A stretch of DNA of 64,000 nt from Nodosilinea sp. FACHB-141 (GTDB taxonomy: Bacteria; Cyanobacteriota; Cyanobacteriia; Phormidesmidales; Phormidesmidaceae): positions 248,001 through 312,000 of the forward strand of contig NZ_JACJPP010000013.1 in the NCBI RefSeq assembly GCF_014696135.1, in the 5' to 3' direction. Numbering within the stretch: position 1 is the first letter of the stretch; every line of letters starts with the position of its first letter. A model generated the notes under the pieces. It saw nothing but the letters and a program-made list of their open reading frames with translations. It was not told the origin of the DNA and made no database searches. A program made the translations under genes and the position numbers. Below are positions 1 through 8,752 of the stretch, in pieces.

Positions 1-1079
1 TGGGCCGCGCCGTAGTAGACCCCCGCCCCGGTAAACTGCTCCAGCCCCGTCGTGTCGAGCCGCCGCCACGAGACCCCCAGAGCCAAAATCACCGCATGGG
101 CGCTGATTTCACTGCCGTCACTGAGGGTCAGCAGCCGGTAGTCGTTGTCAGTTCGCAATGACTGCACCGACTGAGGGGTGAGAATTTCAACCCCAAAGCG
201 GCGGGCCTGGCTGACGGCGCGGCGAGCCAGGTCGCTGCCGCTCAGCCCCACCGGAAAGCCCAGGTAGTTTTCAATGCGGGAGCTGGTGCCCGCCTGGCCA
301 CCGGGGGCCTCGCGCTCGATTAGTACCGTATGCAGCCCTTCAGAAGCGCCGTAGACCGCCGCCGCCAGCCCAGCGGGGCCGCCCCCGACAATCACTAAGT
401 CGTAGAAGGGCTTGGCCGCCGTGGTTTGCAGACCAATGCGAGCCGCCAGCTCGGCGGTGGTGGGCTGGCGCAGGGGGTCTCCATCGGGAAACAGCACCAG
501 GGGCAGCTTGGCCTGGGTCACGCAGCCCGCCAAGGTGCGAGCCTCCTCGCTGCGCTCCACATCCAGCCAGCGGTAGGGGATCTGGTTACGGGCCAGAAAG
601 TCTTTGATTTCGTGACTCTGGGGATTCCAGCGATCGCCCACCACCCGAATGCCCTCGAAGGGGGGCCGAAAGTTGGCCTGCCAATCGGCCAGCAAGTCAT
701 CAATTACCGGGTACAGGTTTTCCTCCGGCGGGTCCCAGGGCTTCATCAGGTAGTAGTCAAGGCCGACCTCATTGATAGCGCGAATGGCGGCATCGGTATC
801 GCTGTAGGCGGTGAGCAAGGCCCGCTTGACGTCGGGCACCAGCTTTATGGCCTGCTCTAAAAACTCCACCCCACTCATCTCGGGCATGCGCTGATCGACC
901 AGCAGCAGCGCTACCGGGTCGCCGCGCTGAACGACTTGTTGCAAGGATTCAAAGGCCACTGCCCCAGAACTGGCCCGCATGACGCGGTAGTGCTCGCCGT
1001 AGTGTCGCCGCAAGTCGCGGGCGATCGCTTGCAGCACATCTAGGTCGTCATCGACGGTGAAAATAATCGGTTTGGCCAC
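1..1079 (-). CDS. Fused response regulator / thioredoxin reductase-like flavoprotein (partial)
   Basis: Translating the minus strand from the GTG at 1079 gives a receiver domain beginning MAKPIIFTVDDD, with the acidic DDD pocket, a phospho-acceptor Asp in LLLVDQRMPEMSG and a conserved Lys in YYLMKPWDP. A linker with a thioredoxin-fold-like segment follows, then an FAD-binding reductase part with the GxGxxG motif VIVGGGPAGLAAAVYGAS and the segment GGQAGTSSRIENYLGFP. The usual CxxC of bacterial TrxB is not visible in the part present. The gene runs off the left edge, so the C-terminus is missing. Fused regulator/thioredoxin-disulfide reductases are known from cyanobacteria and actinobacteria; a redox signalling role is inference. 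An in-frame GTG at 1088 is an alternative start; neither has a clear Shine-Dalgarno. Confidence 0.85.
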   Translation of the reverse strand, partial: MAKPIIFTVDDDLDVLQAIARDLRRHYGEHYRVMRASSGAVAFESLQQVVQRGDPVALLLVDQRMPEMSGVEFLEQAIKLVPDVKRALLTAYSDTDAAIRAINEVGLDYYLMKPWDPPEENLYPVIDDLLADWQANFRPPFEGIRVVGDRWNPQSHEIKDFLARNQIPYRWLDVERSEEARTLAGCVTQAKLPLVLFPDGDPLRQPTTAELAARIGLQTTAAKPFYDLVIVGGGPAGLAAAVYGASEGLHTVLIEREAPGGQAGTSSRIENYLGFPVGLSGSDLARRAVSQARRFGVEILTPQSVQSLRTDNDYRLLTLSDGSEISAHAVILALGVSWRRLDTTGLEQFTGAGVYYGAA

Positions 1080-1219
1080 GGCAAACACCTGAAGGGGGGC
1101 AATTCGGTTCAGCCCTTGACGGTGAAGAGATGACAGCCAAAGGCGTTGCTGCCCAGTGTAGCCGACCGACCTTTCAAAAATCTGCGTGGGGCTATACCTC
1201 AGCCACTGCTCGCAGGCGT

Positions 1220-1843
1220 CTACAGATCCACTGGGTGCTGGCCGTAGTAGGGCATTACCGATGACCAATCGGGGCGATCGCCCCTTAGCCAGCGCCCATG
1301 GGCCAGGGCCAAAACTTGCACCACCGTCGCTGCCAGGTCATCCCCAGCGATCGCGCGATGCAGAGACTGGGGATAGCTGGCCAGCACCTGCTCCCAAGCT
1401 GCTGCTTTGAGCACCTGATCAGGGTGGGATGGCTCTAAGCCATTAGCAGTCAATTTATAAATAGCGGTAAACAACTGCTCCCGCCGAGCCTGCATCTCCA
1501 CGGCAATATCTGAAATAGACCCAGCCGGGGAATTATCTAGGGCCTGTTGGGCCACTGCGGCCAAACTTGACACGCCAAACAGCGGTATTTCTAGCTGCTG
1601 AGCCAGGGTGCGCGCTGTCACCACTCCGATCCGGGTACCAGTAAAGCCCCCCGGCCCCTGGGCCACCGCCAAGAACGAGAGATCCGTCCAGGCGTAGGGC
1701 GCGATAAATTCCATCAAAATGGTGTGCAACTGGCTGGAGAGGTCACGCCCTAGAGGCCAGGTCTGGTGACAAATTTCGCCGTCAAAGTTACTCAGGGCCA
1801 GCCCCAAGTCAGGGCCGCAGGTATGAATCGCTAGACCTAGCAT
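1220..1843 (-). CDS. tsaB: tRNA threonylcarbamoyladenosine biosynthesis protein TsaB
   Basis: TsaB is the inactive-kinase-fold partner of TsaD, needed to make the universal t6A37 modification of ANN-decoding tRNAs. The protein starts MLGLAIHTCGPDLGLAL and has the family signature AQGPGGFTGTRIGV, then TARTLAQQLEIPLFGVSSL, all typical of TsaB. The open frame extends seven codons upstream (to 1864), but the Met at 1843 aligns with the normal family start. At 207 residues it is the usual length. It lies downstream of nothing on its own strand and is separated from the RR-TrxR gene by about 140 bases. Confidence 0.92.
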   Translation of the reverse strand: MLGLAIHTCGPDLGLALSNFDGEICHQTWPLGRDLSSQLHTILMEFIAPYAWTDLSFLAVAQGPGGFTGTRIGVVTARTLAQQLEIPLFGVSSLAAVAQQALDNSPAGSISDIAVEMQARREQLFTAIYKLTANGLEPSHPDQVLKAAAWEQVLASYPQSLHRAIAGDDLAATVVQVLALAHGRWLRGDRPDWSSVMPYYGQHPVDL

Positions 1844-1864
1844 GAACGTAAATTGGGTATCCAA

Positions 1865-2247
1865 AAGACTAGGAGTTTAAGAATACAGGAGCCAGGAGCA
1901 GGGTAGACCCACCGCTGCATCTTCGAATGTCCTGACCACCGACTTCCCTAACAGTTCTGGTGCTGGCAGACCGATAGCCAGGATGCGATCGCCCGCTCCC
2001 TACCCTTACGTGAGGACTACCCTGGTGCCGGTGCTCAACCCAAATCAGCTACTCGCATCACAACATCTGGAGCATTGCAGGGGCAACCAACGTCACTACC
2101 TAAAGTCAGGGTTCTGCCCAGTACCGAGTCAACTTTCGGTAACTTTTATAAAGCCTTTTTCTTTACACAGAAAAATCACCAGATGCTCTCAATAATGAAG
2201 GTATCCGGCTGTCGGTCTTGATATCTGGTATTGCTACGGTCGCCCCC
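1865..2247. other. Intergenic stretch without a recognised gene
   Basis: This stretch separates tsaB (minus) from a small plus-strand gene. Short open frames here have no recognisable motifs and no ribosome-binding site. I see no strong hairpin, tandem repeat or mobile-element remnant. Confidence 0.4.
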
Positions 2248-2439
2248 ATGAAAAATCGCTGCCTCCCCAACTGCCTTATTCTCCGCAACTTGTGTGTAAT
2301 CTTGACCCTGGTTGCCGGAGGCGTACTGATAGCGGCAGACATCCACGCTTCAGCCAACCAGCAAGAGCAGCAGACGACAGCCCTAAAGCAGCTGTTTGTC
2401 TACCAAATCTTGTTGAGTGCAGAGCAAAAACAGGAGTAA
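2248..2439 (+). CDS. Small hypothetical single-span membrane or secreted protein
   Basis: A 63-residue frame from ATG 2248 encodes MKNRCLPNC followed by a hydrophobic stretch (LCVILTLVAGGVLIAA, residues about 14-29) and a polar Gln-rich tail (ASANQQEQQTTALKQ). This fits a signal peptide or one membrane span. A TTG at 2218 would add ten residues but the ATG is more likely. I do not recognise the family. It could be spurious, though the hydrophobic-then-polar pattern is protein-like. Confidence 0.4.
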   Translation: MKNRCLPNCLILRNLCVILTLVAGGVLIAADIHASANQQEQQTTALKQLFVYQILLSAEQKQE

Positions 2440-2452
2440 GCATCAAACGAAG

Positions 2453-2480
2453 GTAGGGGCGCAGCCTGCTGCGCCCCTAC
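2453..2480. repeat. 28-nt GTAGGGGC palindrome, intergenic
   Basis: The arms GTAGGGGCGCAG and CTGCGCCCCTAC are perfect inverted copies around a 4-nt CCTG loop. Copies with the same outer arms but a CATTGCA core lie at 10327, 50660 and 56950. It sits between two converging genes and could also act as a bidirectional terminator, although no T-run follows. Confidence 0.8.
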
Positions 2481-2517
2481 GAAATTCATGCTGCTGAATT
2501 GGCCCTAGAGTGCCTCC

Positions 2518-4059
2518 CTAAACCCCGATCGCAGAGGGCACCGGGTCTTTCTTCGCTTTCCTGGGCCGATTGATTGGGTCCATGTAGGCCTCTAGGCGCT
2601 TGAAGACAAAGGACGCCAGGGAGGTCATCACCAAATAGACGATCGCCACTGCCAGATACACCTCAAAGGCGCGGTAGGTGGTCGCCACCGTCAGCTGCCC
2701 CTGACGGAACAGTTCTTCAAAGCCGATTACCGCCGCCAAGCTGGTGTCTTTAATCAGGGTGATGAACTCGTTGCCTAGGGGAGGCAAAATGCGCCGAAAA
2801 GCTTGAGGAAAGACGACGTAGCGCATAGTCTCGACCGGGTTCATTGCGAGGGATTCGCCCGCCTCCCACTGGCCGCGATCGATGGACTGAATGCCGCCGC
2901 GCAGAATCTCCGCCAGGTAGGCGGCTACGTTGAGGCTGAGGGCCAGCACGGCGGCAAAGATGCGGTTAAAGCTGAGGTCAAAGCCCAGGCTTTGGAACAA
3001 AGCGGGCAGGCCGAAGTAGATCATAAACAGCTGCACCAGCATGGGCGTGCCGCGAAAGAAGTCGACGTAGATGCGGCACAGCCAGCGCAGGGGTTTAATG
3101 GGCGAAATCATCGCAAAGGCCACCAGCGACCCGCCAATCAGCCCCAGGAAGAACGAGGATGCGGTCAGCAGAATGGTGATCCACGCGCCGCGTATCAAGT
3201 TTTGGAACAGCCGCCCCCAAGCCAGACCCGAGGCCGTGCCGGCGTTGGCTAAAGACGGAGCGACTCCTGGCAGCTCTGGCGGCTCGCCGGAAAACCAGCG
3301 CTGGTAGATCTCGGCGTAGGTGCCGTCTTGCAGCAGGGTGCCGAGGGCGTCATTCATCGCCGTCAGTTCTTCAGAGTTTTTGGGGATAGCAATCCCGTAG
3401 TACTCCTCAGTGACCAGCTCGCCGACGATTTTGAGGCCCTCGAGATTGGCCTCGCGGATGGCGTAAAGGGTGACGGGCAGGTCGTTGACCACGGCGTCTA
3501 CCCGACCGTTGAGCAGCTCTTGCAGAGCCAGGGGCGAGTTGTCAAAGGTGCTGACGGTAGCCCCTTCGACCTGGCCAGCCTGATCGGCTCCGGTAGTGCC
3601 AATGGCCACCGCAATGCGCTTACCCTCTAAATCTTCTAGGGTTGTGATGTCGTTGTTGTCCTGGCGAACGGCGATCGCCAGACCCGCCTTAAAGTAGGGC
3701 CGGGTGAAATCAATGGTTTGAGCCCGTTCGGCGGTAACGGTCATGCCGCTGATCGCCGCATCAATGGTTCTCGACTGTAACGCCGGGATCAAACCATCAA
3801 AGGGCAAGGTGATAAACCTCACCTCTCGCCCAGCGGCTTCCCCCATCGCTGTCATCAGCTCAATGTCAAAGCCGACCAAGTTGCCACTGTCGTCCTTCAT
3901 CTCAAAGGGCGGAAAGGCAGGTTCAGTGCCCACCTCCCACACCGTTGGAGCATCTTGAGCCAGACCGGTCAGCTGAGCTGCCCCGATCCCGAGCAGCAGT
4001 CCTAGCACCAAAGCTAAACAGCGCTTCAACCAGCGTGAGCTAAACAGACGAAAAACCAT
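2518..4059 (-). CDS. bgtB: Amino-acid ABC transporter, substrate-binding and permease domains fused (BgtB-like)
   Basis: The 513-residue protein has a signal peptide (LALVLGLLLGIGAAQLTGLAQ), then a type-3 periplasmic binding domain (about residues 38-260; EVGTEPAFPPFEMKD, GFDIELMTAMGEAAGR), then a polar-amino-acid permease domain (about 285-500) with several spans and the EAA-type loop EAGESLAMNPVETMRYVVFPQAFRRILPP. This fusion is the BgtB arrangement described in Synechocystis for uptake of basic amino acids and glutamine; the exact substrate here is inference. The partner ATPase gene lies divergently about 170 bases away. Start is ATG 4059. Confidence 0.87.
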   Translation of the reverse strand: MVFRLFSSRWLKRCLALVLGLLLGIGAAQLTGLAQDAPTVWEVGTEPAFPPFEMKDDSGNLVGFDIELMTAMGEAAGREVRFITLPFDGLIPALQSRTIDAAISGMTVTAERAQTIDFTRPYFKAGLAIAVRQDNNDITTLEDLEGKRIAVAIGTTGADQAGQVEGATVSTFDNSPLALQELLNGRVDAVVNDLPVTLYAIREANLEGLKIVGELVTEEYYGIAIPKNSEELTAMNDALGTLLQDGTYAEIYQRWFSGEPPELPGVAPSLANAGTASGLAWGRLFQNLIRGAWITILLTASSFFLGLIGGSLVAFAMISPIKPLRWLCRIYVDFFRGTPMLVQLFMIYFGLPALFQSLGFDLSFNRIFAAVLALSLNVAAYLAEILRGGIQSIDRGQWEAGESLAMNPVETMRYVVFPQAFRRILPPLGNEFITLIKDTSLAAVIGFEELFRQGQLTVATTYRAFEVYLAVAIVYLVMTSLASFVFKRLEAYMDPINRPRKAKKDPVPSAIGV

Positions 4060-4229
4060 GTCGGCGACACTCTACGACAAAAGCTTCCGGAAGCTTCCGG
4101 GCGATCGCAATCCGGGTTGTGTTGCACCATAGTCAATTCCCTTCGAGATAAAATGTATTTCAGGATACAGATGTCTCTGGTTGCCAGTGATTCTCTGATA
4201 GAGATTAAGCCCTGTTATTGCGCCCGCCC
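4060..4229. promoter_or_regulatory. Divergent promoter region of the amino-acid transporter
   Basis: This 170-base gap separates the divergent fused permease and ATPase genes and must hold both promoters. It contains a tandem AAGCTTCCGG direct repeat at about 4080-4099 (two copies) next to a HIP1-type GCGATCGC. I cannot assign exact -10/-35 boxes with confidence. Confidence 0.35.
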
Positions 4230-5003
4230 ATGACGACCACCATGACCGCGATCGCCACCCCCGTAATTGCCTGCGAAAACTTGTACAAAAGCTACGGCTC
4301 GCTGGATGTTTTGAAAGGGGTAAGCACCACCTTTACCAAGGGCGATGTGGTGTCGATTATTGGCCCTTCGGGCTGCGGCAAAAGTACATTTCTGCGCTGC
4401 CTCAACCGGCTAGAGGCCATCAACCAGGGCCACCTAGAGGTGATGGGCCAAGACATGTCGGCCCCAAAACTGCCCTGGAAGGCGCTCTACCACCTGCGCA
4501 GCCAGGTCAGCATGGTGTTTCAGCATTTCAATCTGTTCCCCCACCTAACGGTGATTGAGAATCTGATGCTCTCGCCCCGTAAGGTGCTGAAGCACTCTGA
4601 TGCCGACTGTCGCGACCTGGCCAGCCAGTACCTGGCGAAGGTGGGCTTGGGCGATCGCGCCGACGCCTATCCCGAGCAGCTCTCGGGTGGGCAAAAGCAG
4701 CGGGTGGCGATCGCCCGTAGCCTCTGCATGCAGCCCGAAGCCATTCTGTTTGACGAGCCCACTAGCGCCCTCGACCCCGAACTGGTGGGCGAGGTGCTGG
4801 GCGTCATGCGCCAGCTGGCCGAAGAGGGCATGACCATGATTGTGGTCACCCACGAAATGCAGTTCGCCCGCGAAGTCTCCAACCGAGTGCTGTTCTTCAA
4901 CAACGGCGTCATTGAAGAAGAGGGCATCCCCGCCGAGGTGTTTAGCAACCCCCGTAGCGATCGCCTGAGATCCTTCCTCAGCCGCCTGAGTCAGCATCAG
5001 TAG
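4230..5003 (+). CDS. bgtA: Amino-acid ABC transporter ATP-binding protein (BgtA/GlnQ-like)
   Basis: This is the cytoplasmic ATPase that should drive the divergently encoded fused permease. It has Walker A (GPSGCGKST), Q-loop ([13 protein letters not shown]), the ABC signature [15 protein letters not shown], Walker B ([15 protein letters not shown]) and switch His ([13 protein letters not shown]), all in the order and spacing of the polar-amino-acid family. The open frame reaches a TTG at 4218, but ATG 4230 or 4242 is more likely. Length is normal. A hairpin follows the stop codon. Confidence 0.9.
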   Translation: MTTTMTAIATPVIACENLYKSYGSLDVLKGVSTTFTKGDVVSIIGPSGCGKSTFLRCLNRLEAINQGHLEVMGQDMSAPKLPWKALYHLRSQVSMVFQHFNLFPHLTVIENLMLSPRKVLKHSDADCRDLASQYLAKVGLGDRADAYPEQLSGGQKQRVAIARSLCMQPEAILFDEPTSALDPELVGEVLGVMRQLAEEGMTMIVVTHEMQFAREVSNRVLFFNNGVIEEEGIPAEVFSNPRSDRLRSFLSRLSQHQ

Positions 5004-5013
5004 GGTTTAAGGC

Positions 5014-5060
5014 ATCGGGTATAGGGTCTAAGGGGTTGCCCTAAACCCTATACCCCCGAT
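5014..5060 (+). terminator. Hairpin after the ABC ATPase gene
   Basis: The arms ATCGGGTATAGGGT (from 5014) and ACCCTATACCCCCGAT (to 5060) pair almost completely around a short GC-rich loop, 10 bases after the stop codon. No long T-run follows, so it may be a repeat that also stops transcription. Confidence 0.55.
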
Positions 5061-5100
5061 CCTTCTCTCCGCTTTCACCCATCTCAGCAAAATTCCATCT

Positions 5101-5148
5101 CCAAAGATTGATCTTAGCGTTGATCAACGCTAAGATTAGAATCTTTGG
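5101..5148. promoter_or_regulatory. Long hairpin 43 bases upstream of rpsD
   Basis: A perfect 26-bp palindrome (5111-5136, half-site ATCTTAGCGTTGA) is extended by outer arms CCAAAGATT (5101-5109) and AATCTTTGG (5140-5148) across a small internal loop. It ends 43 bases before the rpsD start codon and is not followed by T residues. It could be an mRNA leader structure (S4 autoregulates translation in some bacteria) or a protein-binding operator. Function is inference. Confidence 0.6.
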
Positions 5149-5191
5149 AAATTGCTTCCAACGTTGGACATTGTTCGGAGAGTAAACGTTT

Positions 5192-5800
5192 ATGGCGCGA
5201 TATAGAGGCGCTCGCCTGCGGGTTGTACGCCGCTTGGGTGAGCTACCGGGTCTGTCCCGCAAATCCCCCCGTAAGGCTTATCCGCCGGGGCAGCACGGTC
5301 AAGACCGCAAGAAAAAATCTGAGTACGCAGTTCGGCTTGAAGAAAAGCAGAAGCTGCGGTTTAACTACGGTTTGACCGAAAAGCAGCTGCTTCGCTACGT
5401 GAAGAAAGCTCGTCGGGCCGGTGGTTCGACTGGTTTGGTGATTCTACAGCTGCTTGAAATGCGGCTTGACAACACCGTGTTTCGCCTTGGCTTTGGGCCG
5501 ACCATTCCTTCGGCTCGCCAGGTGGTCAACCATGGCCACATCTGCGTGAATGGCCGTGTGGTGTCGATTCCTAGCTATCAGTGCCGGGCTGGCGATGTGA
5601 TCACCGTACGCGATCGCGAAGCTTCTAAAAAATTGGTCGAAGCCAACCTAGAGTTCCCCGGTTTGGCCAATGTGCCTGCCCACCTCGAGCTTGACAAAGC
5701 CAAGCTCACCGCCAAGGTCAATGGCATCATTGAGCGCGAGTGGGTGGCCCTCAACGTCAACGAACTGCTTGTGGTTGAGTACTACTCCCGTAAGGCCTAA
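5192..5800 (+). CDS. rpsD: 30S ribosomal protein S4
   Basis: S4 binds 16S rRNA early and nucleates the body of the small subunit. The 202-residue protein begins [21 protein letters not shown], as in cyanobacterial and chloroplast S4, and carries the S4 RNA-binding domain (about residues 92-155: [38 protein letters not shown]). It ends [11 protein letters not shown], as expected. It is monocistronic here, with a structured leader and a rho-independent terminator downstream. Confidence 0.98.
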   Translation: MARYRGARLRVVRRLGELPGLSRKSPRKAYPPGQHGQDRKKKSEYAVRLEEKQKLRFNYGLTEKQLLRYVKKARRAGGSTGLVILQLLEMRLDNTVFRLGFGPTIPSARQVVNHGHICVNGRVVSIPSYQCRAGDVITVRDREASKKLVEANLEFPGLANVPAHLELDKAKLTAKVNGIIEREWVALNVNELLVVEYYSRKA

Positions 5801-5892
5801 GGCTGCTGGTCATTACTGGAGTTTGTTTGCTGGCCGAACGGTCATCGCTTACCGCCCATAACGCATTACTCTTACTCAATTAATTTGTAGTT

Positions 5893-5927
5893 TGGCTCCT
5901 GGCCCGTCAGCTAGGAGCCATTTTTTT
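5893..5927 (+). terminator. Rho-independent terminator downstream of rpsD
   Basis: The stem TGGCTCCT/AGGAGCCA with a 12-base loop is directly followed by seven T residues. It lies 93 bases after the rpsD stop codon. Confidence 0.85.
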
Positions 5928-6011
5928 GTGCCTCCAAGTTTTGCGACCCCGGTTTTGCGTCTCTCGGGCAAATTCGTAAGAATATAACTACTCCCTATTG
6001 CGGCTGCGCCT

Positions 6012-6284
6012 ATGCCCTGCCAGTTGTGCCAGCGTCCCGTAGACGATCTCACCGAACACCACTTGATGCCGCGCCAATACACCAAGCGTCGGCAACTGCC
6101 CACTAGCGAGACGGTGCTGCTGTGCCGCCCCTGCCACAAACAGATTCATACCCTGTTTGACAACCACACCCTGGCCCGCGATCTGAATACGTTAGAGCAG
6201 CTACAGGCAGAACCCAGGATCCAGAAGTTTGTCGCCTGGGTTCGCAAACAGCAGCCCCATAAGCGGGTGAGAAGCTATCGATAG
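6012..6284 (+). CDS. Small HNH endonuclease-like protein
   Basis: The 90-residue protein carries two zinc-knuckle-like Cys pairs (CQLC at residues 3-6 and CRPC near 38-41), a central EHHLMPRQY and a C-terminal CHKQIHTLFDN. This is the layout of compact HNH nucleases (Cx2C, His-His, Cx2C, His). The family is common as a stand-alone gene in cyanobacteria; its biological role is not established. ATG 6012 is the only good start. It converges on the Usp gene, 9 bases away. Confidence 0.75.
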   Translation: MPCQLCQRPVDDLTEHHLMPRQYTKRRQLPTSETVLLCRPCHKQIHTLFDNHTLARDLNTLEQLQAEPRIQKFVAWVRKQQPHKRVRSYR

Positions 6285-6293
6285 CGAGCGATG

Positions 6294-6824
6294 CTAGGTT
6301 CTAGCCCTGGCCGTAGTGGTCTCAGCAGGGGTGGTTAGTTTGCCATTGTTGTGGTGCACCACCAGCACTGAGCAGTCGGCATGGTGCATGACGTAGTTGC
6401 TCACGCTACCCAGCAGCAGTTCGCTCAGGCCCCGGCGACCATGGCTGCCCACCATAATCAAATCAGCGCCCCAAGAGCTAGCCACGCTGCAAATGGTAGC
6501 GGCAGGTTCCCCAGATATCTGAGTGAATTCGGCGCTGACGCCCGCCGACTGGGCGCGATCGAGTTCTTGTCGCAGTTGGGCAATGCCCTGGGCCTCAAAT
6601 TCTTCCCAACGTTTTTGGTAGAGTCTCCAGGTCGAGTCTTCCAGCACGGGGTAATAGGCCTGGTACGAGCGAATGGGAATGCCGGGGCTGCCTTCTTCGT
6701 AGGCCGAAAGCACGTGCACGAGCATGAGATTGGCCCGAGTGGCTTCGGCCAGGTCAAGGGCTTTTTGAAATACCTCGTGGCGGCGGGCAGAATTGTCGAG
6801 AGCAACCAGAATTTTCTTAAACAT
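6294..6824 (-). CDS. Universal stress protein (UspA family)
   Basis: The 176-residue single Usp domain begins MFKKILVALDNSARRHEVFQ, with the first strand and the Asp that contacts nucleotide. It ends with the ATP-binding loop MVGSHGRRGLSELLLGSVS, matching the G-x2-G-x9-G(S/T) pattern of ATP-binding Usps. A Thr/Ala-rich tail follows. Such proteins are cytoplasmic and respond to stress; the precise target is unknown. Confidence 0.92.
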   Translation of the reverse strand: MFKKILVALDNSARRHEVFQKALDLAEATRANLMLVHVLSAYEEGSPGIPIRSYQAYYPVLEDSTWRLYQKRWEEFEAQGIAQLRQELDRAQSAGVSAEFTQISGEPAATICSVASSWGADLIMVGSHGRRGLSELLLGSVSNYVMHHADCSVLVVHHNNGKLTTPAETTTARART

Positions 6825-7146
6825 GGCGGCGAGTCTCCTGTTCTACAGGCCCGCGTTTTAGGCTCTCTATTTCACGTTTTTGGGATGCAGCGATAGAGAC
6901 AGTGATGGAGCCAGGCCAGGGGCGATGCGGCTACGCCTCCATTATAAAAAGCCCTGTAACCCAGCAGGGTTAGCCGTAACAATGCCTTACGGTGAACGGC
7001 GGAATCGGGTCGAGGGCTTCACTGTTCTTAAGGTGCGATTCTCCTTTGGAGAGGCTGCGCCAACGCCCCTCTAGGCCGGTCTTTGACCATCACGCCAAAG
7101 CCTCTTTAGAGGCTACCAACCCTTTAGCGGCTCGAGAACTCCTCGC
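6825..7146. other. Intergenic stretch with a short hairpin
   Basis: No convincing gene is present. A hairpin AGCCTCT-TT-AGAGGCT lies at 7099-7114, 33 bases beyond the end of the P450 gene, and may help terminate it. The motif GAGGCTGCGCCAACGCCCCTC (part of it, about 7051-7073) resembles a dispersed sequence also seen near 32258. Confidence 0.4.
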
Positions 7147-8676
7147 CTAATGGCTACGGCGTTGTAGATAGACCGGCATTCTATCTACGGGGTAGATCAG
7201 CAAATTCTGTTTCAGGTTTTCCACCGAAGATCGCCCATTGACTAGCTCCCAGTCAAAGTGCCGCAGCAGCTGGGCCAGCATCAGGGTTGATTCCAGCATC
7301 GCTAGGTGCTCGCCCAGGCAGCGGTGGGGACCAGAACCAAAGTCGATCATGGGTGGGGCTGGGGTTTGGCGATCTTCGGTGAGCCAGCGATCGGGCCAGA
7401 ACTTATCTGGCTGGGGGTAAGCCTCCGGGTCGCGCCCGGCCCCTAGGGTTGACCAAAACAGGCGTGCTCCAGCAGGCAATTTAACGTCGTCGACGACCAT
7501 GTCCCGGGTGGCTTGCAGCGATGTGGTACCCGAGGCAACAGAATAAAGCCGCAGGGTTTCTTTGACGACTCCTTGCAGGTAGCTCAGCTCTTTGAAGCTG
7601 GCCAGGGTGATGGCATCGTGATGGTCAAAAACGCGATCGACGGTGGCCTGAGCTTTTTGAAACACCGAGGGGTTTAGGGCTAGCTCGCCCACCGCAAAGG
7701 ACAAGGTGTGCGCGGTGGTGTCTGTACCGGCAATCAACATTTCCACAATTTCGGGCAGCAGGGTGGCGCGACTGTAGTGGGGCTCTTTGGCGGCAATTTT
7801 GACCAGCATCGACTGTTGGAAGAGTGGGCTGGCCTTCTCTAAAGCAGCAGGGTCGCCGTAGCGTAGCTCTAGGGCCAGGTCGAGGCGCGATCGCAAGCAG
7901 TTTTCCAGATAACGGCGGGCAGCCCAGTAGTCTTTGCTGGCCTGGGTGGGCAGATATTTTCTCCAGGCCTTTTCACCGACAGCCATCCGCAAGAACCGGT
8001 AGGTTAAGACCGCCATGGCGTTGTAGGTCGGCTCAATCTCCAGGGGCGGGCCTTCAGAGCTGGGCTGGCTGGGGTCGATGGGAATGCCCAACACCAAAGC
8101 CGCAATCACCCGCATGGTCAGCTCCACAAATAGCGGATCCATCGGCACCGGCTCCCCCGGCGGGGCGGCTTGCAGCTGGGCCAGAGTCTGCTGGCAGGCT
8201 TGATCGACTAGGGTCATGTAGTGGCTCACGCCGCTGGAGCTAAATTCTGGGTTCCAGGCCTTGCGTCGCCACTGCCACTCAGGCCCATCTTGGCCAATCA
8301 TGATTGGCCCCATCAGATCGTTCCAGGCGCGCTGCGACTGGCCAGTGCGCACCAGGCTGCCGTCGCGGGTGCCCTGCACAATGGTGCTGTCGATCAGCTT
8401 GGGCTGGCTGAGCACCAGCACCGGATAGCCGACCCAGTAGACATACTTGGGGCCAAGTTCCTTAGACCAGTCGAACAAGATCTGAAAGAGCTGCCGATTT
8501 TTGACCGCCCCTAGCAGTTGGGGAATGTTGCCCAATAGCCAGTGCTGGGGCGGAGAGGGGAGCGATCGCAGCGACTTAAAGCGCTGTTGCTTAGCCCACC
8601 GTTGCCATCCCAGCAGAGCGATCGCTCCCAAGCCCAGTGGCAGCCAATAAAGCGGAGCACCTAACAACTGAGTCAT
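7147..8676 (-). CDS. Cytochrome P450, N-terminally anchored
   Basis: A 509-residue heme-thiolate monooxygenase. A hydrophobic N-terminus (about residues 9-24) suggests membrane anchoring and is followed by a Pro-rich hinge (LPSPPQHWLLGN). The I-helix oxygen-activation motif AGTDTT is at residues 316-321, the ExxR motif (E373-R376) is present, and the heme loop FGSGPHRCLG at 447-456 supplies Cys453 as ligand. All catalytic landmarks are intact. The substrate cannot be read from sequence; no terpene- or polyketide-type partner genes flank it, and redox partners must come from elsewhere. Start ATG 8676. Confidence 0.93.
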   Translation of the reverse strand: MTQLLGAPLYWLPLGLGAIALLGWQRWAKQQRFKSLRSLPSPPQHWLLGNIPQLLGAVKNRQLFQILFDWSKELGPKYVYWVGYPVLVLSQPKLIDSTIVQGTRDGSLVRTGQSQRAWNDLMGPIMIGQDGPEWQWRRKAWNPEFSSSGVSHYMTLVDQACQQTLAQLQAAPPGEPVPMDPLFVELTMRVIAALVLGIPIDPSQPSSEGPPLEIEPTYNAMAVLTYRFLRMAVGEKAWRKYLPTQASKDYWAARRYLENCLRSRLDLALELRYGDPAALEKASPLFQQSMLVKIAAKEPHYSRATLLPEIVEMLIAGTDTTAHTLSFAVGELALNPSVFQKAQATVDRVFDHHDAITLASFKELSYLQGVVKETLRLYSVASGTTSLQATRDMVVDDVKLPAGARLFWSTLGAGRDPEAYPQPDKFWPDRWLTEDRQTPAPPMIDFGSGPHRCLGEHLAMLESTLMLAQLLRHFDWELVNGRSSVENLKQNLLIYPVDRMPVYLQRRSH

Positions 8677-8752
8677 AGGAAGTATCCGCAGAGGACAAAG
8701 ATGCGCCGATTATACAGGCCTAGGTTTAACTGTCTAAACACGATGATCACAC

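Noticed and set aside
426-860. 144-residue plus-strand open frame
   Set aside because: It lies entirely antisense to the response regulator/reductase gene, whose translation shows strong domain motifs; the plus-strand protein has none.
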